This document shows positions 1-8,638 of a DNA stretch of 33,829 nucleotides, piece after piece. Source of the stretch: Planctomycetota bacterium (GTDB lineage: Bacteria > Planctomycetota > Planctomycetia > Pirellulales > Pirellulaceae); contig VGZA01000060.1 in NCBI GenBank assembly GCA_016872775.1, positions 1-33,829 on the forward strand, written 5' to 3'. The first letter of the stretch is position 1, and each line of letters begins with the position of its first letter. The notes under the pieces are model-generated. The model was given only the letters and a program-made list of their open reading frames with translations, searched no databases and was not told where the DNA came from. The translations under genes were made by a program, and so were the position numbers.

Positions 1-459
1 TCAGCGATACCCCGACGCTAGCCCGCTTCTGGCGAAACCGACCGCCGCGCCTGACCGGCTCGCGTTGCCATAAATCTACCGTTGCCTAAATCGCAAAGTG
101 CGTGGTGCGCCCATGGCGGTCTTCCGCAAATTGTTCCGGGGCAACAGCTTGGCCACCGCCGCATTTGCTTCTCCCGGCATCCGGCCGGGCACGAATGGCG
201 AACCGCCCATTCTCGCAATCTGTTCCGTTGAAACGAGTTGCGCCTTGAACTTTTGAATGGACTGGCCTATCTTAACATGCTGCCCACCGAAAACTCCGTT
301 GCCGCCAAATCGAGCAGAACCATCTGCTTTCCAATCGCGCGTCGAACATTTTCTGGTATTCCTCGATCGCAGGTCCCCTCGATTGCGGCGGCACGCGACG
401 GCTTCGCGAAATCGTTGCCAACGCGGAACCGATCCAACCTCACCCAACCGATCAACAAA
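1..459. other. Left-edge stretch without a convincing gene
   Basis: No reading frame here looks like a real protein. A short plus-strand frame open from base 2 stops at 71-73 and could be the last 23 codons of a gene entering from the left, but that is too little to judge. An open frame continues upstream of the next gene from base 238, but its residues are low in hydrophobic patches and lie before a good signal peptide, so I treat it as non-coding leader. No promoter or terminator stood out. Confidence 0.35.
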
Positions 460-2964
460 ATGTGCTGTAACCGAACAAGAATGCAGGCGTTGGTTGCCGC
501 TTCGGTCGTTTGTTTCGGCCTGTCCGTTGGTCGCTGCGGCGAGCTCGATATTTTTCCTTCTCGCATCGAGATCCGAGCGCCGGAGGTTATCGAGCAGATC
601 GTTGTTTTGAAGGTCGCGGACGGCAGGAATCGCGGCGGCGGTTCGGGGTGGGACGGGACCGCCGACGCAACGCGCCGGGCGACGTACCGTACCGAACCTG
701 CCGACGTGGTCGCCGTTTCCCCGTCGGGCCAGGTGACGCCGCTTCGGGATGGGACGGCGACAATTTTGATTCAGGTTGGCGATTCCCAGGGCGTTGTGCC
801 GGTTACAGTCCACGGACTCTCCAAGCCGCCTCCGATCTCATTTGCGCGCGAGGTGATTCCGATTCTCAGCAAGAGTGGCTGCAACGCTGGAGGGTGCCAC
901 GGAAAAGCGGAAGGACAGAACGGTTTCAAACTCAGCGTTTTCGGCTACGACCCGGCGGCCGACTGGCAGGCGATTGTGCACGCGGTGCGAGGACGTCGTA
1001 TTTTTCCGGCTGCTCCCGAACGCAGTCTTTTGTTGACGAAGGCGACCGGATTCGTGCCGCACGGCGGTGGTGCCAAGATCGACCCCGACTCGGTCTGGCA
1101 TCGGCGACTGCGACGTTGGATCGCCGAGGGAGCCGCCTTGGACGCTGGCGGTGCGGACGACGACGCGGATGCGGCGGTTGGGATCGTCGTCGAACCGGCC
1201 GAGATCACGTTGGAACCCCAGGGAACCCAGCAGCTGCGCGTTTCCGCGGTAAACACATCGGGCGAGCGCCATTGCGTTACGGTGGAAGCGGAATTTCAAT
1301 CCAACAATGATTCGGTTGCCGGAGTCGAAGGGGATGGGCTCGTTCGTTCCACCGAGGTGCCAGGGGAAGCGGCGATTCTGGTGCGGTACATGGGACATGT
1401 GGCCGTCTGCCGTGTGACACGACCGCGCGACGATGCGGAAGTACCGCGGTTGCCGCAACGCAATTTCGTGGATCAGTTGGTCGGAGACAAGCTCCAACGG
1501 CTGCGCATCGCCCCCAGTCCGCCCGCCGATGACGCGACCTACTTGCGGCGCATTTTCCTGGACACGATCGGAACTTTGCCGACGGTCGATGAGGCCCGGA
1601 AATTTCTGGCGGACACGAATCCCGACAAGCGGGCTCAGTGGGCGGCGCGGTTGCTGGAGCGGCCTGAGTATGCCGATTTCTGGGCGCAGCGCTGGGCCGA
1701 TCTTCTCCAAGCGGACAAGGATACGATCACCCCGCAGGGAGTCGTATCGCTAACGCGTTGGGTCCGATCCCAACTGGTTCGTAATACGCCCTACGATGAA
1801 TTCGTCCGCGGCATTCTTACCGCGCAAGGTTCGACGCTCGGGGAAACGCCGGCGGCGTTCTTCCAGGTGCAATCGGACGCGGAAAAATCAGCGCGGGCGG
1901 TCAGCCAGCTTTTCCTCGGGATACGGATCGAATGCGCCCAATGCCATCATCATCCGTTTGAGCGCTGGGACCAGCGCGACTACTTCCGTCTGGCCGGATT
2001 CTTTACCGGTCTGGATCGCCGTCCAGGGCCAGGCGGAAGCGCCAAGATCGCGGTCGTGGCCGGGACCGACTTCAAGCACCCCCGCACGGGCGAGTCGCTG
2101 CCCCCGGCACCGCTGGGAGCGGCACCGATCGCGATCCCTGGCGATACCGACCGCCGCCGCGCACTCGCCGACTGGATTACCTCGGTCGACAATCCCTATT
2201 TCGCTCGCATGATCACCAACCGGATCTGGGCGCACTATATGGGGCGCGGTCTGGTCGAACCGTTGGACGACCAGCGCGCGACGAATCCCGCCAGCAATGA
2301 ACCGCTGCTCGATGCGCTTGCGAAGTATCTTGTCGCTCAACGATTTGACCTCAAAGCGTTGACCCGACAGATCCTCGATTCGAACGCCTACCAGCTAGGC
2401 TCCCATACCAACGCGACGAACGAGCGCGACGATCAGAACTACTCGCACGCCGCCTGGAAACCGCTGGCAGCCGAAGTGCTGCTGGACGCCGTATCGCAGG
2501 CCACGGGGATCAGTGAGCAATTCAATGGATGGCCTCGTGGACACCGCGCCATTCAGGTGTGGGACAATAAATTGCCTTCCGATTTTCTGGCGGTATTCGG
2601 GCGCCCTTCGCGGCAGTCGGTTTGTGCGTGTGAACGGGGAACGGAACCGAGCATCGCCCAGGCACTGCACCTGATGAACTCCAACGGCACCCTCCAGAAA
2701 ATCTCCGATCCGCACGGGAGAATCGCCGAATGGCTGCGCGGCCACTCCAACGCAAAGACTTCCCAGGATCTCGGCGCGGTCGGCGAGGAACTTGAACAGC
2801 AGTTTCTCGAGGAAGTTTACCTGGCGACCCTTTCGCGATTTCCCGGCCCGAACGAGCGGGAGTGGATGCGGCAGTCGTTCCGCGAATCAAGCTCGTTCCG
2901 CGAAGCGGCCGAGGATATCTTATGGACATTACTGAATTCGCGGGAATTTGTATTCAACCATTGA
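460..2964 (+). CDS. Exported PSCyt1/PSCyt2/PSD1 (DUF1549/DUF1553) cytochrome-like protein
   Basis: The product is about 834 residues. A signal peptide sits at about residues 8-27. A bacterial Ig-like (Big_2) segment follows, then a planctomycete cytochrome c-like domain with the C-x4-C-H heme-type motif CNAGGCH at 141-147. A second Ig-like stretch covers roughly 245-330. DUF1549 (PSCyt2) carries a C-x2-C-H motif, CAQCHHHP, starting at 492, and DUF1553 (PSD1) forms the C-terminal third. The family is largely restricted to Planctomycetes, Verrucomicrobia and relatives and is thought to be periplasmic and perhaps redox-active; its reaction is not established. The start is chosen at ATG 460 because the signal peptide follows; ATG 481 is an alternative and neither has a good Shine-Dalgarno. 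The DUF1501 gene begins 18 bp after the stop, the usual partner arrangement. Confidence 0.9.
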   Translation: MCCNRTRMQALVAASVVCFGLSVGRCGELDIFPSRIEIRAPEVIEQIVVLKVADGRNRGGGSGWDGTADATRRATYRTEPADVVAVSPSGQVTPLRDGTATILIQVGDSQGVVPVTVHGLSKPPPISFAREVIPILSKSGCNAGGCHGKAEGQNGFKLSVFGYDPAADWQAIVHAVRGRRIFPAAPERSLLLTKATGFVPHGGGAKIDPDSVWHRRLRRWIAEGAALDAGGADDDADAAVGIVVEPAEITLEPQGTQQLRVSAVNTSGERHCVTVEAEFQSNNDSVAGVEGDGLVRSTEVPGEAAILVRYMGHVAVCRVTRPRDDAEVPRLPQRNFVDQLVGDKLQRLRIAPSPPADDATYLRRIFLDTIGTLPTVDEARKFLADTNPDKRAQWAARLLERPEYADFWAQRWADLLQADKDTITPQGVVSLTRWVRSQLVRNTPYDEFVRGILTAQGSTLGETPAAFFQVQSDAEKSARAVSQLFLGIRIECAQCHHHPFERWDQRDYFRLAGFFTGLDRRPGPGGSAKIAVVAGTDFKHPRTGESLPPAPLGAAPIAIPGDTDRRRALADWITSVDNPYFARMITNRIWAHYMGRGLVEPLDDQRATNPASNEPLLDALAKYLVAQRFDLKALTRQILDSNAYQLGSHTNATNERDDQNYSHAAWKPLAAEVLLDAVSQATGISEQFNGWPRGHRAIQVWDNKLPSDFLAVFGRPSRQSVCACERGTEPSIAQALHLMNSNGTLQKISDPHGRIAEWLRGHSNAKTSQDLGAVGEELEQQFLEEVYLATLSRFPGPNEREWMRQSFRESSSFREAAEDILWTLLNSREFVFNH

Positions 2965-2982
2965 ACCGGCGAGGCATCTTCC

Positions 2983-4332
2983 ATGGGCACGAAGGCATCT
3001 GAGAGCGATTTGCGATTGGTCGACCTGCTTACGCGGCGGCGACTGCTCCACATCGGTGGCAGCGGAATCCTCGCCGGCCTGTCGTTGCCCCGGCTGCTGG
3101 AACTCCAGGCCCTGGCGGGCAGCGGTGCGCCGGCCAGAGCCAAAGCCTGCATATTCATCATGTTGGAAGGCGGCCCAAGTCATATCGACATGTGGGATTT
3201 GAAACCCGATGCGCCCGCCGAAATACGCGGGCCCTTCAAGCCGATCGCAACGAACGTCGCTGGAACGCAGATCAGTGAAATCCTGCCGCATTGCGCCCGG
3301 ATCACGGACAAGTTTACAATCCTGCGTTCCCATAGCCACAAAGACAACGCCCACCAGACCGGTCGCCACTGGGTACTCACTGGCTACCCACCCAGCTTTG
3401 GGGACGGCCAGGCGAAGGGGGTGCCATTCAACGAACTTTACCCGTCGCTCGGTTCGATCGTGGCCAGAGAATTGGGACCGAACGGCGCCATGCCGCCTTA
3501 CATCGAAATGCCGAACGCACTCGGACCGGGCGGTCCTGGCTTCTATGGCGCCGCGTATGCTCCGTTCACAATCGACAACGACCCGGTTCAGTCCGACTTC
3601 AAGGTCCGCGACCTGGACCTGCCGGCGACGATTTCAGCCGCGCGCTTTGCGCGACGCAAGAAACTGTTGGACCGAACCGACAGCGGCGACCCCGAGCGGG
3701 CGCCCCAAGGCCGTGCCAAGACGATGTCGACATACTATGAACAGGCATATAATCTCGTGACCTCGCCGCAAGCCCGTCGGGCGTTTGCGTTGAGCGACGA
3801 GTCGAATGAGACGCGAGCCCGCTATGGATTGACGTCGATCGGCCAGTGTGCCCTGCTGGCGCGACGACTCGTGGAAGCCGGGTGCCGTTTTGTCGGGATC
3901 GACCACGGCAGCTGGGACACCCACACCGATAACTTTACCAGTCACGAAAAGGCGCTCGTTCCTCCCACCGATCGCGCACTCAGCGCGTTGCTCAGTGAAC
4001 TGGACGAACGGGGGATGCTCGACGAGACCCTGGTTGTCATGATGGGGGAAATGGGCCGAACCCCCCGCATCAACAAGGATGCGGGACGCGATCACTGGTC
4101 GCAGTGTCAGACGGTAATTCTTGCGGGCGGGGGCATCCGACGAGGCATGGTCGTTGGAGAAAGCGACGCGACGGCGAGTTATCCCACAACCCAGCCCTAT
4201 GGGATCCAGGACTTGTTGCGGACCATTTTCTTTCTGATGGGAGTCGATGCGGACAAGCTCTACCACACTCCGCTGGGACGTCCTGTGCCGATCGTCAACG
4301 GCGGTGCGCGAATTCAGGAACTGCTGGCGTGA
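2983..4332 (+). CDS. DUF1501 domain protein (alkaline phosphatase/sulfatase-like fold)
   Basis: This 449-residue protein belongs to the DUF1501 family, which nearly always sits beside DUF1549/DUF1553 genes in planctomycetes. Near the N-terminus, residues 18-38 contain RRRLLHIGGSGILAGLSLP, a twin-arginine-like export signal. The conserved early block with MLEGGPSHIDMWDLKP (about 60-75) and the late block GEMGRTPRINKDAGRDHW match the sulfatase-like core, in which His and Asp residues would bind metal. The true substrate is unknown. The stop overlaps a possible GTG start of the next gene by a GTGA arrangement at 4329-4332, which suggests co-translation or at least one transcript. Export by Tat is inferred from the RR motif only. 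Confidence 0.9.
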   Translation: MGTKASESDLRLVDLLTRRRLLHIGGSGILAGLSLPRLLELQALAGSGAPARAKACIFIMLEGGPSHIDMWDLKPDAPAEIRGPFKPIATNVAGTQISEILPHCARITDKFTILRSHSHKDNAHQTGRHWVLTGYPPSFGDGQAKGVPFNELYPSLGSIVARELGPNGAMPPYIEMPNALGPGGPGFYGAAYAPFTIDNDPVQSDFKVRDLDLPATISAARFARRKKLLDRTDSGDPERAPQGRAKTMSTYYEQAYNLVTSPQARRAFALSDESNETRARYGLTSIGQCALLARRLVEAGCRFVGIDHGSWDTHTDNFTSHEKALVPPTDRALSALLSELDERGMLDETLVVMMGEMGRTPRINKDAGRDHWSQCQTVILAGGGIRRGMVVGESDATASYPTTQPYGIQDLLRTIFFLMGVDADKLYHTPLGRPVPIVNGGARIQELLA

Positions 4333-4382
4333 CGATAGGCGATGTGATTCCGCGGGCATGCCAACGGCCCCAACCGAAACCT

Positions 4383-6911
4383 ATGCATCAGAATTCTCGT
4401 GGCCGGGCGTTCGTGCCCGGCGAGCGCGCGCCACGTTTGCGATGGGCGGTGGCGGCGATTGTGATGGGGCTGCTGACGTTGCCCGTCCAATCTGCTTCGG
4501 CACAAAAGCCGCCCGGTCTGGGATATTCATTTCCCCCCGTCGTCGAAATCGGGAAAACGACCGAAGTGAAGCTTGGCGGTTTTGATTGGACTCCGGATTG
4601 CGAGTGGTTCTCGCACGACGAACATGTTCAACTGGCGGTTTTGGGTTTGCCGGGCGACTATCACGTGCCCCCACCGCCCTACTGGTTCGGGCCGCGCGCC
4701 AGCAATCCTGCGATGCCGATTCCGCGCGAGGTCGACGCCCGCTGGAACGTCGCTGCCACGGCGACTCCCGGATTGGTGCGCTGGCAGGTCGCCAATGCCA
4801 ACGGATCGTCCGGGACGGCAATGTTGCTGCTCAGCCAGGACCGTGAGTGCCTGGAGTCGCGTTCGCGCGATTTTCCGCAGCGGCTCCTGGAACTACCGAT
4901 CGCTGTTTCTGGCCGTTTGAGTCGCCTGACCGAGGTCGACCGGTACGTTTTTCGTTCCGACCGGCAGGGATTAATCACCGTCGAACTTTGGGCGCGGCGG
5001 CTCGGGTCCGATTTCCTGCCAACGATTCAGGTGCGAGACCACGCCGGTTCATTAATCGTGGACGTCGCGGACAGTCAAGGGTTGGAAGTGCCGTTCAGTT
5101 TTCCCGTCGAGGCGGGGGAGGAATACGCGCTGTCGCTTCACGACGTCGATTTTCGAGGTGACCGCGCCTACGTTTATCGGTTAGCGCTGCGTTACGGCCC
5201 GAACGTCGACTGCATGTTACCCGCCGCCGGCCAACGCGGTATCGTTCAAAGCATCGAATTTGTCGGCGTCGGAATCGCGACGCGAGCGAATCGCCTGGAG
5301 TCGATTCGACAGGATGTACAAATTCCCGCCGATCCTTCGCGCGACCAGTTCCTATATGCCTTGCAGACCCCTTTTGGCTCGGTTTCCGTAACGATCCCGA
5401 TCAGTGACTTTGTGGAAAACAGGTTGACGACTGGGCCGAATCCCTCCGCGGAGCGTGCGGAAGGCGCTGGCGCTGAGGTAACGTCGGTAACAGTCGCCGC
5501 GGCCCGCGAGCAGGCGATTCGCGAGTCCGCGCAGCCGATACCGATGCAGATTCCCTCGGCGATGACTCGACGCTTATGGAGGCCGCACGAGGAACACCGC
5601 TATCAGCTCACCTTGGAAAAAGACCAATACTATTCCGTCGACCTGCAATCGCGAGCGATCGGTGGCCGGCTGGATGTCGCGCTGCGCATCCTGGGGCCGG
5701 ACGGCCAGACCGTGGCCGAGGGCGATGACAGCGGGGGAACCACCGACGCGCAGCTGGAATTTCGTGCGGCGAACAGCGGACTCCATACATGTATCGTGAG
5801 ATCGGTCGGCGCGCATCGTGGCGACTTGGACGAGATCTACCGGCTGGCGGTAGCGCGACCGCAGCCCGATTTTGCGTTGACGATACCGCAGCAATTGAAT
5901 CTGTCGGTTGGCGGGCAAGTGGAGTTGCCGGTGCAGGCGTCGCGGAGTGGCGGTATCGACAGCGAAATCATGCTGACCGTCGTCGGGCTGCCTGAGGGCG
6001 TTACGGCCGAAGGGGAACTCAAAATCGCGGCGGGCAAGACCGAGACAAAAGTTCTCTTGAAAGCCGCGGCAGACTCCGCGGTCGTCGCGAGGCCGATTTC
6101 CGTGCGAGGCACGGCCGCCGCGGGCGAACAGGTACGGGATCATGGGGGATCGGCTGGCGCTGCGGGAAATCTATCGCCACGAAGGCCTGGAGATTCGCGC
6201 GTCGCCCGATCGATGCTTGCGATGACCATGCCCGCGCCCTTTGAAATCCACGTCGTCGACCGCGAACGACAGCACGACGTCCATCGCGGCACGACGTTTC
6301 TTGCCGAATTGGAGATCGAACGCAAGGCCGGCTTCCAGGGCGAATTGCGGCTGGAAATGTCCGCACAGCAGGACCGCTATCGCCAGGGAACGCGGGGACC
6401 AATTGTGCTCCTGCCGCCAGGAGCAGACAAGGCGGTCTACCCGTGCTTCTTGCCCGAGTGGCTGGGGACCGACTTGACCCGAAGGATCGTGATCCACGGC
6501 GTCGGCATCGTGAACGACCCGCGAGGGACTCCGCGGCATCTGACGCGTGCCGCCGGGTCACGCATCACGATGATCATGGAAGGCGCGTTGCTGAAACTCA
6601 ATATTCCGGGCACGGAGTTCATTGCGGCGCCCGGCGCGGCGTTTGAGGTACCTGTGATCGTCGCGCGCTCGGCGAAACTCCCGTTGCCGGTGACGATCGC
6701 ATTGGACGTTCCGGAAGAGTTGCGCGGATCGATGCGTGCCGATCCGTTGGAGCTTGGACCCGGCGAGGATCGCGGTAACCTGCGGATCGCCACGTCGGAC
6801 GACCCGCGATTGGAGGGCCCCTGGTCGTTACGGATCGTCGCCACCGCCCTGCAGGATGGCAGGTGGCCCGTCGTTTCCGAATCGGCCGTGTCGGTGAACT
6901 ACCAGCGCTGA
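4383..6911 (+). CDS. Exported protein with pre-peptidase C-terminal (PPC)-like domains
   Basis: The product is about 842 residues, starting at ATG 4383. Residues about 19-40 form a signal peptide ending in the cleavage-like SASAQ. Two beta-rich segments at about 170-275 and 386-490 resemble PPC-like domains, with the typical pattern of D-x-Y-x-F/Y-x-L followed by G-x-L-D-x-x-L. The remainder is composed of further Ig-like or NPCBM-associated-type beta domains. Proteins of this kind commonly accompany DUF1549 and DUF1501 genes in planctomycetes. No catalytic motif was recognised, so a binding or scaffold role is likely but unproven. An upstream in-frame GTG at 4329 overlaps the preceding stop codon and could be the real start, but it would put about 18 polar residues before the signal peptide. 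Confidence 0.75.
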   Translation: MHQNSRGRAFVPGERAPRLRWAVAAIVMGLLTLPVQSASAQKPPGLGYSFPPVVEIGKTTEVKLGGFDWTPDCEWFSHDEHVQLAVLGLPGDYHVPPPPYWFGPRASNPAMPIPREVDARWNVAATATPGLVRWQVANANGSSGTAMLLLSQDRECLESRSRDFPQRLLELPIAVSGRLSRLTEVDRYVFRSDRQGLITVELWARRLGSDFLPTIQVRDHAGSLIVDVADSQGLEVPFSFPVEAGEEYALSLHDVDFRGDRAYVYRLALRYGPNVDCMLPAAGQRGIVQSIEFVGVGIATRANRLESIRQDVQIPADPSRDQFLYALQTPFGSVSVTIPISDFVENRLTTGPNPSAERAEGAGAEVTSVTVAAAREQAIRESAQPIPMQIPSAMTRRLWRPHEEHRYQLTLEKDQYYSVDLQSRAIGGRLDVALRILGPDGQTVAEGDDSGGTTDAQLEFRAANSGLHTCIVRSVGAHRGDLDEIYRLAVARPQPDFALTIPQQLNLSVGGQVELPVQASRSGGIDSEIMLTVVGLPEGVTAEGELKIAAGKTETKVLLKAAADSAVVARPISVRGTAAAGEQVRDHGGSAGAAGNLSPRRPGDSRVARSMLAMTMPAPFEIHVVDRERQHDVHRGTTFLAELEIERKAGFQGELRLEMSAQQDRYRQGTRGPIVLLPPGADKAVYPCFLPEWLGTDLTRRIVIHGVGIVNDPRGTPRHLTRAAGSRITMIMEGALLKLNIPGTEFIAAPGAAFEVPVIVARSAKLPLPVTIALDVPEELRGSMRADPLELGPGEDRGNLRIATSDDPRLEGPWSLRIVATALQDGRWPVVSESAVSVNYQR

Positions 6912-6938
6912 TCGATTTCGTGGAATAAGGGAGTAACG

Positions 6939-7910
6939 ATGCTCAAGCGGCGGAAAACGCCTGTGCCATGGCGGGTGATCCTGGCGATCGTTGCGGTGTT
7001 TGTTGCGCTCGACACCGGTCGAACTATCGCGCGCGACCTTTTCCCAGTGGAACTGGTCGAATTTCCTCCGGCCGAACCGGACTTGCCGATTTTTGCCGCT
7101 GCCGAAGCGCCTGCGTGGGACCAGCGCATTCGCGAGCGGGGTTGGATCCTGTTCGATCGCCATGCTCCTTCCGGGCAGCAGGCCTGGCGCCTATGGTATA
7201 CCGGCTACGACGGAACGCCGACCGGATTGCGGCGCCTGGGACTAGCGACGTCGAACGACGGATTGCATTGGACGCGGCATCCCGCCAACCCGCTCTCCGG
7301 GGAACATTGGGTCGAAGACATGACGATCGTTCCGCATTCCGGTACGTTGCACATGTTCGCCGAGGGCCGCGACGACCAGGCGCATCTGCTTACCTCAACG
7401 GATGGAATTCACTGGACGCGGGTCGGCCCATTGGATGTGCGAATGAGCGATGGCAGTCCGATCGCCGCCGGACCTTACGGAACCCCGACCGTCTGGCTGG
7501 AAGACGGAATCTGGAACCTGTTTTATGAACGGCGGGATGCCGGCATCTGGCTCGCCCGTTCCACCGATTTGAAGGTCTGGCGCAACGTTCAGGATGTGGC
7601 GGTGATCGAGCCTGGCCCCGCCGAATACGATCGAGACCTTGTGGCGATGAACCAGGTCATCCGGTATGCCGGCCGGTATTTTGCCTACTATCATGGCTCG
7701 AAAAGCGGTTCGCGGCTCTGGTCGACAGCGATCGCCACATCGACCGACCTTGTCCATTGGACGAAGTACGAAGGGAATCCGTTGCGCCCCGTGCAGGAGA
7801 ACAAGTCGAGCGGGATCGTCGTTCACGATGGCCAGCGATTCCGGCTCTACACGATGCATCATCAAGTCCATGTCCACCTGGGAAAGCCAGTCGAGTTCGA
7901 CCGGCCATAA
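6939..7910 (+). CDS. Membrane-anchored or exported GH43-like five-bladed propeller protein
   Basis: This is a 323-residue protein. A strong Shine-Dalgarno (AAGGGAG) precedes ATG 6939. Residues 11-30 form an uncleaved anchor or signal peptide. The rest has repeated blades with the pattern S-x-D-G-x-H-W-T (for example SNDGLHWTR, STDGIHWTR and STDLVHWTK), typical of the GH43/GH32/GH117/GH130 beta-propeller group of glycosidases and glycoside phosphorylases. Candidate acidic residues are present, such as in WVEDMTIV, but I cannot assign a catalytic triad. It probably acts on extracytoplasmic carbohydrate, which is inferred from fold and export only. It lies 27 bp after the PPC-domain gene and 8 bp before the methyltransferase gene. 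Confidence 0.75.
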   Translation: MLKRRKTPVPWRVILAIVAVFVALDTGRTIARDLFPVELVEFPPAEPDLPIFAAAEAPAWDQRIRERGWILFDRHAPSGQQAWRLWYTGYDGTPTGLRRLGLATSNDGLHWTRHPANPLSGEHWVEDMTIVPHSGTLHMFAEGRDDQAHLLTSTDGIHWTRVGPLDVRMSDGSPIAAGPYGTPTVWLEDGIWNLFYERRDAGIWLARSTDLKVWRNVQDVAVIEPGPAEYDRDLVAMNQVIRYAGRYFAYYHGSKSGSRLWSTAIATSTDLVHWTKYEGNPLRPVQENKSSGIVVHDGQRFRLYTMHHQVHVHLGKPVEFDRP

Positions 7911-7918
7911 CGTGTAAC

Positions 7919-8599
7919 ATGCGACTTATTGACGTTCCGTTGCGTCGCAGCGAAACCGCCCTGCCCGCGGACATTCTGCAGTTCCTGAAAGTGGCGAACC
8001 AGCGTATTGATGCCTACCAGCAATCGTGCCGCGTTCCCGGCTTTGTCGCGAGCCGTTTCGAGGAAGTCTATCGCCTGCTGCTGGCGATGAAGGAGGAAGG
8101 GCCGGACCAGGTAACCGGGTTCCAGGGAACCAGGATCAATGGAAGCCGGCTTAGGAAAATCCGACTCAAGGAAACCCGGTTCTGCGAATGGGGCTCGGGT
8201 TTCGGAGTTGTGGCAAGCATGGCGTCGGAACTTGGTTTCCAGGCCTGCGGAATCGAAATTGAAAGGGAGCTGGTCGAGCAGGCGCGATGGCTGGCGCGCG
8301 ACTTCTCGATCGACGTGCATTTCCATCAAGGCAGCTTCATTCCACCGGGCGGCGAACGGTACGCCGAGCGGGCGTATGTCGATTCGGTGGACGGCATCGC
8401 CTGGCTCACGACCGATGCCCAATCCGACTTAGTGGAACGAGAGCTCGCTCCGGACGAATTCGATATCATCTTCGCTTACCCCTGGCCGGACGAGGAACGC
8501 GCGATCGAGTTGCTCTTCCTGCGGTTTGCCGCGGAAGGGGCCGTGCTGATTACGCAACAAGCGAATGCCGAGCTTCGCGTCCGACGCAAAGTTGCCTGA
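7919..8599 (+). CDS. Class I SAM-dependent methyltransferase-like protein, carrying an apparent insertion
   Basis: The product is 226 residues and no signal peptide is seen. The Rossmann motif I is FCEWGSGFGVVAS at about 88-100, and motif II is the acidic strand end GIEIERELVEQA. A DIIFAYPWPDEE block near residue 185 would be the motif IV strand, so a SAM-binding fold is well supported. The target is unknown. The gene starts 8 bp after the propeller gene. An open frame extends upstream to 7757, but that overlaps the preceding gene and is rejected. Between a conserved helix and motif I, residues about 65-88 are basic and glycine-rich and coincide with a 69-bp palindromic stretch (8113-8181). 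This looks like an in-frame insertion that could affect or be tolerated by the fold. Confidence 0.75.
   Translation: MRLIDVPLRRSETALPADILQFLKVANQRIDAYQQSCRVPGFVASRFEEVYRLLLAMKEEGPDQVTGFQGTRINGSRLRKIRLKETRFCEWGSGFGVVASMASELGFQACGIEIERELVEQARWLARDFSIDVHFHQGSFIPPGGERYAERAYVDSVDGIAWLTTDAQSDLVERELAPDEFDIIFAYPWPDEERAIELLFLRFAAEGAVLITQQANAELRVRRKVA
8113..8181. repeat. 69-bp palindromic element inside the methyltransferase gene
   Basis: The stretch is bounded by perfect 9-bp inverted repeats: AACCGGGTT at 8113-8121 and its reverse complement at 8173-8181. Inside are the hairpin GGTTCC-AG-GGAACC at 8119-8132 and a perfect 10-bp palindrome, AAGCCGGCTT, at about 8143-8152. Its length is a multiple of three and contains no stop in the host frame. 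Such features resemble small palindromic elements known to insert in coding regions. No second copy was seen in this window. Confidence 0.5.
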
Positions 8600-8638
8600 G
8601 GAGCGGCGAGCAAACCATCAACGAAGGAAGGAAACGTC

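Noticed and set aside
76-813. 245-codon minus-strand frame at the left edge
   Set aside because: It overlaps the signal peptide and Ig-like part of the cytochrome-like gene and has no recognised motif.
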